DNA of 6,998 bases from Gammaproteobacteria bacterium (GTDB taxonomy: Bacteria; Pseudomonadota; Gammaproteobacteria; DSM-26407): positions 1 to 6,998 of the forward strand of contig JAQVKR010000139.1 in assembly GCA_028694565.1 (NCBI GenBank), read 5' to 3'. Position 1 is the stretch's first letter; each line of letters opens with the position of its first letter. Under the pieces are notes generated by a model that made no database searches, was not told the origin of the DNA, and saw only the letters and a program-made list of their open reading frames with translations. This document shows positions 1 through 6,998 of this stretch, in pieces. The translations under genes and the position numbers were made by a program.

Positions 1-2312
<2,312 letters not shown>

Positions 2313-2322
2313 GAGGGATGGA

Positions 2323-2332
2323 AGTCCGGACT
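2323..2332. promoter_or_regulatory. 10-bp perfect palindrome upstream of the oxoprolinase start
   Basis: AGTCCGGACT is a perfect uninterrupted palindrome centred about 15 bases upstream of the minus-strand start codon, downstream of the candidate minus-strand -10. It would suit an operator or a short structure near the ribosome entry site. Ten-base palindromes made mostly of G and C also arise by chance in such DNA, so this is only a candidate. Confidence 0.2.
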
Positions 2333-2340
2333 CGGGTCGT

Positions 2341-2370
2341 GTGTCAGGCGGGGGTCAGGACTGTCATAAT
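2341..2370 (+). promoter_or_regulatory. Candidate promoter for the Gate/MFS gene pair
   Basis: GTGTCA (2341-2346, four of six matches to the -35 consensus) is followed by an 18-base spacer and CATAAT (2365-2370, five of six to the -10). A TGT directly before the -10 makes it an extended -10 element (TGTCATAAT). It lies in one of only two AT-rich patches between genes in this window. A start near 2377 would leave about 25 bases of leader before the ATG at 2402. This is a by-eye sigma-70-type prediction. Confidence 0.45.
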
Positions 2371-2394
2371 AGCAACTCGAGCCCCGCATCCGAA
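2366..2394 (-). promoter_or_regulatory. Candidate divergent promoter for the oxoprolinase gene
   Basis: On the minus strand the same AT-rich core reads TATTAT (2371-2366, five of six matches to the -10). A weak TTCGGA (2394-2389, three of six) sits 17 bases upstream. Transcription would begin near 2359 and give a leader of about 46 bases. If real, the two divergent promoters share one -10 core and would compete for polymerase. The weak -35 suggests that an activator is needed or that the match is chance. Confidence 0.3.
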
Positions 2395-2401
2395 CCCGCC
2401 C

Positions 2402-3397
2402 ATGTCCGTCCTGACCGACTTTCTCCACCGGCTCCTGCGCGATGCCGTGCGCATCAGCTGGACCCTGTTCCGGATCATGGTGCCCGTGATCGTGGCGGTG
2501 AAGGTGCTGGAGGAGCTGGGGGCCGTGGTGCTGCTCTCGCGGCTGCTGGAGCCGGTGATGGCCTGGGTCGGCCTGCCCGGCGGCATGGGGCTGGTGTGGG
2601 CCACCGCCATGGCCACCAACCTCTACGGCGGCATCGTGGTGTTCGCCGCCCTGGCCGACGCCGCGCCGCTGAGCGTGGCCCAGGTGACCGTGCTGACGGG
2701 GATGATGCTCATCGCCCACAGCCTGCCGGTCGAGCTGCGGGTGGCGCAGCAGGCGGGCGCCCGGCTGCGGGCCATGCTGCTGCTGCGGGTGGGCGGGGCG
2801 CTGCTGTTCGGCGCCATCATGAACCTGGTCTACACCCGCGGCGGCTGGCTGCAGGCGCCCGCCGTCCTGCTGTGGCGCCCGGAGCCCCCGGAACCGGGGT
2901 GGATGGCCTGGGCGCTGGGCGAGCTGCAGGGGCTGGCGGTCATCTTCGCGGTGGTCGTCGCACTGCTGCTGGCCTTGCGGGTGCTGGAGCGCGTCGGTTT
3001 CATCGCCCTCGTCAACCGGCTCCTGCGCCCGCTGCTGCGCCTGCTCGGCATCGGCGAGCAGGCCATGCCCCTGACCCTCGTGGGCATGACCCTGGGCATC
3101 TCCTACGGCGGCGGGCTGCTCATCGCCGAGAGCCGGGCCGGCCACGTGGGCCGCCTCGACGTGCTCTACGCCATGAGCCTGCTCGGGCTCTGCCACAGCC
3201 TCATCGAGGATACCCTGCTGATGGCGCTGCTGGGCGGACATCTCTCGGGCATCCTCTGGGCCCGGCTCGCCTTCGCCCTGGCGGTGGTGTTCCTGCTGGT
3301 GCGGCTGGTGGGCCGGCTGCCGCGCTCCATCGTGGACCGCCACCTGGTCCGCGGCCCGGTGCCGGCGCGTCCCCTGGCGGCGGAGGAGGGGGGATGA
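2402..3397 (+). CDS. Nucleoside-recognition (Gate) domain integral membrane protein, duplicated
   Basis: This 331-residue, strongly hydrophobic protein resembles the Gate / nucleoside-recognition family (SpmA/SpmB-like; related domains occur in FeoB). It has two homologous halves. VLEELG...RLLEPV...NLYGG at 35-77 realigns with VLERVG...RLLRPL...ISYGG at 194-237. Each half then carries an HSL-x-x-acidic motif about 30 residues later: HSLPVE at 106-111 and HSLIED at 265-270. Membrane-like segments include about 20-45, 60-85, 122-144, 174-195, 220-245 and 290-310; a Pro/Trp-rich linker (about 147-170) separates the halves. The ATG at 2402 is preferred although its Shine-Dalgarno is poor. An in-frame ATG at 2318 would add 28 polar residues and place the candidate promoter inside the gene. 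The last four bases overlap the MFS gene start (ATGA), so the two are probably translated together. The name reflects historical annotation; no substrate is established, and transport or gating of a small solute is inference. Confidence 0.8.
   Translation: MSVLTDFLHRLLRDAVRISWTLFRIMVPVIVAVKVLEELGAVVLLSRLLEPVMAWVGLPGGMGLVWATAMATNLYGGIVVFAALADAAPLSVAQVTVLTGMMLIAHSLPVELRVAQQAGARLRAMLLLRVGGALLFGAIMNLVYTRGGWLQAPAVLLWRPEPPEPGWMAWALGELQGLAVIFAVVVALLLALRVLERVGFIALVNRLLRPLLRLLGIGEQAMPLTLVGMTLGISYGGGLLIAESRAGHVGRLDVLYAMSLLGLCHSLIEDTLLMALLGGHLSGILWARLAFALAVVFLLVRLVGRLPRSIVDRHLVRGPVPARPLAAEEGG
3382..3388 (+). promoter_or_regulatory. Strong ribosome binding site of the MFS gene, inside the upstream gene
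   Basis: GGAGGAG within the last codons of the Gate gene lies at ideal spacing before the ATG at 3394 (seven bases after GGAGG). It supports that start and translational coupling through the ATGA stop/start overlap. It is far better than the site of the first gene, so the MFS protein may also be initiated independently. Confidence 0.8.
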
Positions 3398-4701
3398 GGC
3401 CGGATCTGGATCGGCTGTACGACTACGTCACCGGCGACGAGGACGCCCGGGTCTGCAGGGACATCCCGGAGGCGGCCTGCCGCCACCTGCCGCGCAACTT
3501 CTTCGCCTACCTGCTGGCCAACCTGCTCAACAAGCTGGCCGACGAAATCACCTCCGCCAAGCTGGTGCTGCCCTGGATGCTGGGGGCGCTGGGGGCCCCG
3601 GTGGCGCTGGCCGGCTTCCTGGTGCCCATCCGCGAGGCGGGCGCGCTGCTGCCCCAGCTCGCGGTGGCCGCCATGGTGCGGCACCGCCCGCGGCGCAAGG
3701 GGGTGTGGCTGCTGGGCGGGCTGCTGTCGGGGCTGGCGCTGGCGGGCATGGCCGTGGCGGCGGGCACCCTGGAGGGTGCCGGGGCCGGCTGGGCGATACT
3801 CGCACTGCTGGTGCTCTTCAGCCTGGCGCGCGGGCTCTGCTCGGTGGCGGCCAAGGACGTGCTCGGCAAGACCGTCTCCAAGAGCCGGCGCGGCGCGCTG
3901 ATGGGCACCAGCGCGGGCCTGGGCGGGGTGGCGGTGCTGCTCGTGGGCCTGGCGCTCGGGGCCACCGATCTCGCCGCGGCGGGCAACGGCGTCTTCGTCG
4001 CCCTGCTGGCGGGGGCGGCGCTGCTGTGGGGGCTGGCGCTGGTCGCCTTCGCCGCCATCCACGAGGAGGCGGGCGCGACGGAAGGGGGCGGCAACGCCAT
4101 CAGCGTGGCGCTGCGGCACCTGGCCCTGCTGCGCACCGACGCGGAATTCCGCGGCTTCGTCTGGACCCGCATTCTCCTGCTCGGCGTGGCGCTGGCCCCG
4201 CCCTACTACATCCTGCTCGCCCAGGCCCACACCGGCGGCGGGGTGCAGGGGCTCGGCTGGCTGGTGGTGGCCGCCGGCCTGGGCGCCAGCATCAGCTCCC
4301 CGTTCTGGGGCCGGATGGGGGACCGCTCCAGCCGCACGGTGATGGCCCTGGCCGCCGGCGGCTCCGGGGTACTGGGCCTGGCCACGGTGGCGGCCGGCTG
4401 GCTGGGCCTGCCGGGCATCGACTCGCCCTGGCCCTGGGCGGGCGCCATCCTGCTGCTCACCATCCTGCACTCCGGCGTGCGCCTGGGGCGCAAGGTCTAC
4501 CTGGTGGACATGGCCACGGCCGAGAACCGGGCGGCCCTGGTGGCGGTCTCCAACACCGTCATCGGCGTGGCCATGCTGGTGGTCGGGGCCATCGGCGTGG
4601 CGGGCAGCCAGGTCGGGGCGGCCGGGATGCTGCTGATCCTCTCGCTCCTGTCCTTCGCCGCCGCCGTGCGCGCCCGGACCCTGCCCGAAGTCTCGGACTG
4701 A
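3394..4701 (+). CDS. Major facilitator superfamily (MFS) transporter
   Basis: The product is a 435-residue polytopic inner-membrane protein with many alternating hydrophobic segments and the length usual for a 12-helix MFS carrier. About 35 polar residues precede the first helix (RLYDYVTGDEDARVC at 7-21, then PRNFF at 33-37). The first half contains PIREAGALLPQ (78-88) followed by a basic loop RHRPRRK (96-102), where MFS proteins carry the short cytoplasmic loop between helices 2 and 3. The central part has KDVLGKTVSKSRRG (154-167). A polar loop around HEEAGATEGGGN precedes the second half, which contains SSPFWGRMGDRSSRT, an MFS motif-A-like loop (G-x-x-x-D-R plus basic residues). No frameshift or missing segment is evident. 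It overlaps the Gate gene by four bases and has a strong ribosome binding site, implying one operon. The sequence resembles a family of proteobacterial MFS proteins known only by homology; the substrate and direction (uptake or efflux) cannot be assigned. Confidence 0.85.
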   Translation: MRPDLDRLYDYVTGDEDARVCRDIPEAACRHLPRNFFAYLLANLLNKLADEITSAKLVLPWMLGALGAPVALAGFLVPIREAGALLPQLAVAAMVRHRPRRKGVWLLGGLLSGLALAGMAVAAGTLEGAGAGWAILALLVLFSLARGLCSVAAKDVLGKTVSKSRRGALMGTSAGLGGVAVLLVGLALGATDLAAAGNGVFVALLAGAALLWGLALVAFAAIHEEAGATEGGGNAISVALRHLALLRTDAEFRGFVWTRILLLGVALAPPYYILLAQAHTGGGVQGLGWLVVAAGLGASISSPFWGRMGDRSSRTVMALAAGGSGVLGLATVAAGWLGLPGIDSPWPWAGAILLLTILHSGVRLGRKVYLVDMATAENRAALVAVSNTVIGVAMLVVGAIGVAGSQVGAAGMLLILSLLSFAAAVRARTLPEVSD

Positions 4702-4740
4702 TCCGCCCGCTCCGCGCCCGTCCGGTTCGCGGGACATCCG

Positions 4741-4800
4741 CGCATATCATCGTCAAATCCTATTGAAACAATATAGATAAACCATTTCACCTATTCGTTC
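4741..4800 (+). promoter_or_regulatory. AT-rich promoter/operator candidate upstream of gpmA-katA
   Basis: Only 20 of these 60 bases are G or C, an abrupt drop within otherwise very GC-rich DNA. The island contains a perfect inverted repeat TATTG-AAA-CAATA (4761-4773). A plausible promoter is TCGTCA (4750-4755, four of six) with a 16-base spacer to TATAGA (4772-4777, four of six), so the palindrome would sit over the spacer and the -10, where a repressor would act. CTAT (4760, 4791) and ATAG (4773) tetramers recur, but not at OxyR spacing. The rest of the 4702-4861 gap holds no gene, and I see no terminator with a T-run after the MFS stop. A small CCGGC/GCCGG hairpin (4826-4841) lies just before the gpmA ribosome binding site. 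Confidence 0.5.
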
Positions 4801-4861
4801 GTCTTCTCCAGACTGCAAGCATGACCCGGCACCCGCGCCGGATTGCCCCAGGAGAAGCCCG

Positions 4862-5590
4862 ATGCACCCGGTCAGCTATCCCCACGTGGTCCTCGTCCGC
4901 CACGCCCAGAGCGAGTGGAACCGTGAAGGCCGCTTCACCGGCTGGGCCGATCCGCCCCTCACCGCGCAGGGCGTGGCCGAGGCCCGCGCCGCCGGGCGGC
5001 GGCTCGCCGCCGCGGGCCACCGCTTCGACCGCGGCTTCGCCTCCCGGCTCGGCCGCGCCCGGCACACCCTCGAGCTGATGCTCGGGGAGCTCGGCCAGCC
5101 GGCGCTGCCGGTCACGGGCGACTGGCGGCTCAACGAGCGCCACTACGGCGCGCTCCAGGGCCGGTTCCGCGAGGAGGAGGCCGCCCGGCTCGGCACCGCG
5201 CAGGTGCTCCGCTGGCGCCGCGGCTATGCCGACCTGCCGCCGTTGCTGCCGGCGGATGATCCGCGCCACCCCGCGCGCGACCCCCGCTACCGGGACGTGC
5301 CGCGCGATCGCCTGCCCGCGGGGGAGAGCCTGGCCCTCACCCGGCGGCGGGTGGCGGCCTTCTGGCGCGAGGCGGTGGCGCCGCGGCTGCGCGCCGGGGA
5401 GCGGATGCTCGTCGCCTCCCACGGCAACACCCTGCGGGCGCTGCTGATGGAGCTGGAGGGGATGGGCGTGGCGGAGGTGGAGTCCTTCGAGATCCCCACC
5501 GGCCAGCCGATTCTCTACGCCTTCGATGCGAAGGCGCGACCCATGGGCTGGTGCTACCTGCCGGAAGCCACCCAGCCCTCGGCGGCCTGA
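4862..5590 (+). CDS. gpmA: 2,3-bisphosphoglycerate-dependent phosphoglycerate mutase
   Basis: This 242-residue protein interconverts 3- and 2-phosphoglycerate in the cytoplasm (glycolysis/gluconeogenesis) through a phosphohistidine intermediate. It aligns along its length with E. coli GpmA (250 residues) at an offset of +3. RHAQSEWN at 13-20 carries the phosphorylated His14. RFTGW is at 24-28, Arg65 matches E. coli Arg62, and [10 protein letters not shown] (91-100) holds the acid/base Glu92. WRRG (118-121) gives the two substrate-binding arginines. ESLALT is at 155-160, SHGNTLRAL (186-194) holds His187, and IPTGQPILY follows. Two positions are unusual: the canonical RHG is RHA (Ala15), and the residue equivalent to substrate-contacting Lys100 is Arg103. 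The Lys-rich C-terminal tail of the E. coli enzyme is absent. The start is supported by AGGAG at 4850-4854, seven bases before the ATG; another ATG at 4821 is out of frame. A stand-alone phosphatase of the same superfamily is less likely given NERHYG, WRRG and IPTG. It is probably the first gene of a unit with katA. Confidence 0.92.
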   Translation: MHPVSYPHVVLVRHAQSEWNREGRFTGWADPPLTAQGVAEARAAGRRLAAAGHRFDRGFASRLGRARHTLELMLGELGQPALPVTGDWRLNERHYGALQGRFREEEAARLGTAQVLRWRRGYADLPPLLPADDPRHPARDPRYRDVPRDRLPAGESLALTRRRVAAFWREAVAPRLRAGERMLVASHGNTLRALLMELEGMGVAEVESFEIPTGQPILYAFDAKARPMGWCYLPEATQPSAA

Positions 5591-5603
5591 GCGCCGCCAG
5601 CAT

Positions 5604-5627
5604 CGGCACCGCATGGGCGCGGTGCCG
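5604..5627 (+). terminator. Perfect 9-bp hairpin between gpmA and katA (partial terminator, processing site or attenuator)
   Basis: CGGCACCGC (5604-5612) and GCGGTGCCG (5619-5627) form a perfect nine-pair stem with a six-base loop (ATGGGC), starting 13 bases after the gpmA stop and ending 10 bases before the katA ribosome binding site. No T-run follows, so it is not a standard intrinsic terminator. In a polycistronic message it could protect the gpmA 3' end, mark a processing point or cause partial attenuation. The structure is seen directly; its role is inference. Confidence 0.5.
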
Positions 5628-5637
5628 GACCGACCCA

Positions 5638-5643
5638 GAGGAG
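5638..5643 (+). promoter_or_regulatory. Ribosome binding site deciding the katA start
   Basis: GAGGAG lies eight bases before the ATG at 5652 but only two before the in-frame ATG at 5646, and its last G begins an in-frame GTG (5643). The spacing favours 5652 as the start. The choice changes the protein by only two or three residues. Confidence 0.65.
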
Positions 5644-5651
5644 TGATGACC

Positions 5652-6998
5652 ATGAGCGACAGGAAACAGATGACCACCGCCGCCGGCTGCCCCGTGGCCG
5701 ACAACCAGAATTCCGTCACCGCCGGGCCGCGCGGGCCGGTGCTGATGCAGGACGTGCACCTGATGGAGAAAATGGCCCACTTCAACCGCGAGCGGGTCCC
5801 GGAGCGGGTGGTGCACGCCAAGGGCGCCGGCGCCTACGGCACCTTCACGGTGACCGGCGACATCAGCCGCTATACCTGCGCGCAACTCTTTTCGAAGGTG
5901 GGCAACCGGTGCGAGACCTTCGTGCGCTTCTCCACGGTGGCCGGCGAGCTCGGCTCCGCCGACACGGTGCGCGACCCGCGCGGCTTCGCGGTGAAGTTCT
6001 ACACCGGACAGGGCAACTGGGACCTGGTGGGCAACAACACGCCGGTGTTCTTCATCCGCGACCCGCTGAAGTTCTCCGACTTCATCCACTCCCAGAAGCG
6101 CCATCCGGTGACGGGGCTGCGCGACGCCACCATGCAGTGGGATTTCTGGTCCCTCTCGCCCGAGTCGCTGCACCAGGTCACCTGGCTCTTCGGCGAGCGC
6201 GGCATTCCGCGCACCCTGCGCCACATGAACGGCTACGGCAGCCACACCTTCAGCCTCTGGAACGCGCAGGGCGAGCGCTTCTGGGTGAAGTGGCACATCA
6301 AGACCCGGCAGGGCATCGAGTGCATGCCGGCGCAGGAGGCGGAACGGGTGGCGGGCGAGGATCCGGACTTTCACCGTCGTGATCTGTTCGAGGCCATCGA
6401 GCGGGGCGAGAACCCGCGCTGGACGGTGAACGTGCAGATCATGCCGGAGGCGGATGCGGAGGCCTACCGCCTCAATCCCTTCGATCTCACCAAGGTGTGG
6501 CCGCACGGGGACTACCCGCTCATCGAGGTGGGCGTGCTGGAGCTCGACCGCAACCCGGAGAACCACTTCGCGGAGGTGGAGCAGGCGGCCTTCGAGCCCG
6601 GCAACCTGCCGCCCGGCTTCGGCGCCTCGCCCGATCGGATGCTGCAGGCGCGGCTGCTCTCCTACCCGGACGCGCACCGCTACCGGATCGGCGTGAACTA
6701 TGGCCAGCTGCCGGTGAACAAGCCGCGCTGCCCGGTGCACAGCTACCACAAGGACGGCCAGCTGCGCTTCGACGGCAACGGCGGCGATCAGCCGGTCTAC
6801 CAGCCCAACAGCTTCGGCGGGCCGACGGACGGCGGGGTGCCCCAGGAGCCGCCGCTGCGCATCGACGGCGACGCGGCGCGCTACGACCACCGCGAGGGCA
6901 ACGACGACTACGGACAGGCGGGCGACCTCTACCGGCTCATGACGCCGGCGCAGCGCCGGGAGCTGGTGGCGAACATCGTCGGAGCGATGAAAGGGGTG
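5652..6998 (+). CDS. katA: Monofunctional haem catalase, clade-3-like (partial, C-terminus missing)
   Basis: The frame is open for 449 codons to the right edge. Small-subunit catalases are usually about 480-500 residues, so only the last few dozen should be missing. The enzyme converts hydrogen peroxide to water and oxygen using haem b. The active-site motif F-x-R-x4-E-R-x2-H-x2-G-A-G is complete at 44-60, with catalytic His55. The distal Asn is Asn128 in [42 protein letters not shown] (92-118) is typical, quoted here in part as the conserved block ending in GFAVKFYT. The haem-ligand region [12 protein letters not shown] begins at Arg334 and supplies the axial Tyr338; the residue that is normally Phe (336) is Leu. 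No signal peptide is visible, so it is probably cytoplasmic. It lies 61 bases after gpmA on the same strand, and that GC-rich gap shows a hairpin but no clear promoter, so read-through from upstream is likely. No properly spaced OxyR site was found, which leaves peroxide control unproven. The subfamily call rests on length and overall resemblance. Confidence 0.95.
   Translation, partial: MSDRKQMTTAAGCPVADNQNSVTAGPRGPVLMQDVHLMEKMAHFNRERVPERVVHAKGAGAYGTFTVTGDISRYTCAQLFSKVGNRCETFVRFSTVAGELGSADTVRDPRGFAVKFYTGQGNWDLVGNNTPVFFIRDPLKFSDFIHSQKRHPVTGLRDATMQWDFWSLSPESLHQVTWLFGERGIPRTLRHMNGYGSHTFSLWNAQGERFWVKWHIKTRQGIECMPAQEAERVAGEDPDFHRRDLFEAIERGENPRWTVNVQIMPEADAEAYRLNPFDLTKVWPHGDYPLIEVGVLELDRNPENHFAEVEQAAFEPGNLPPGFGASPDRMLQARLLSYPDAHRYRIGVNYGQLPVNKPRCPVHSYHKDGQLRFDGNGGDQPVYQPNSFGGPTDGGVPQEPPLRIDGDAARYDHREGNDDYGQAGDLYRLMTPAQRRELVANIVGAMKGV

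Noticed and set aside
2318..2401. N-terminal extension of the Gate protein from the ATG at 2318
   Set aside because: The 28 extra residues are polar and do not resemble the family, and the GAGGG before that ATG is directly adjacent with no spacing. The best promoter also falls inside the extension.
4702..4740. Intrinsic terminator after the MFS gene
   Set aside because: Only weak imperfect stems such as CCGCG/CGCGG with an 11-base loop are visible, and no T-run follows.
4760..4794. OxyR-type site upstream of gpmA-katA
   Set aside because: CTAT and ATAG tetramers are present, but the gaps are 9 and 14 bases instead of the regular 7-base spacing of the OxyR consensus, so the match is not convincing.
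4821..5078. Small open frame starting just upstream of gpmA as a possible leader peptide
   Set aside because: It runs out of frame through gpmA for 85 codons with an Arg/Pro/Ala-rich composition and no ribosome binding site, so it is a shadow and not a leader gene.
5337..6890. A 517-codon open frame on the minus strand antisense to katA and the gpmA 3' end
   Set aside because: It overlaps two clearly homologous genes, shows compositional bias and no family motif; it is a GC-driven shadow. The same applies to 2081-3343, 3166-4737 and 4787-5821 on the minus strand.

Overview
The window is a gene-dense, very GC-rich stretch of bacterial chromosome. Codon third positions are almost all G or C. 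The gene content and protein sequences fit a high-GC proteobacterium, most likely a gammaproteobacterium; that placement is inferred from general resemblance and I cannot fix a genus. I see no RNA genes, insertion sequences, CRISPR arrays or phage genes. No gap between genes exceeds about 160 bases, so no long stretch lacks a gene.

Layout, left to right. (1) Minus strand, 1-2312: the first 770 residues of a large fused HyuA-HyuB type protein (ATP-dependent 5-oxoprolinase/hydantoinase family), cut by the left edge. (2) A divergent intergenic region of 89 bases (2313-2401) holds an AT-rich core that reads as a -10 box in both directions and a 10-bp palindrome. (3) Plus strand, 2402-4701: two membrane-protein genes overlapping by ATGA, a nucleoside-recognition (Gate) domain protein with a clear internal duplication and an MFS transporter. 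(4) A 160-base gap (4702-4861) containing an abrupt 60-base AT-rich island (20 of 60 bases are G or C) with a TATTG-AAA-CAATA palindrome, the best candidate for a real promoter/operator here. (5) Plus strand, 4862-5590: a cofactor-dependent phosphoglycerate mutase (GpmA type). (6) A 61-base gap with a perfect 9-bp hairpin. (7) Plus strand, 5652-6998: a clade-3-like haem catalase (KatA type), cut by the right edge after 449 residues.

How the genes may work together. The oxoprolinase would feed 5-oxoproline (pyroglutamate), or a related cyclic amide, into glutamate. The divergent Gate/MFS pair could move a small metabolite, but no substrate can be read from sequence. The phosphoglycerate mutase and catalase genes look co-transcribed from the AT-rich island, pairing a central glycolytic/gluconeogenic step with peroxide removal; the hairpin between them may set their relative expression. 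I found no convincing novel system. The points most worth a second look are the translationally coupled Gate/MFS pair, the AT-rich operator-like island, the gpmA-hairpin-katA arrangement, and substitutions at normally conserved positions of the mutase and catalase.
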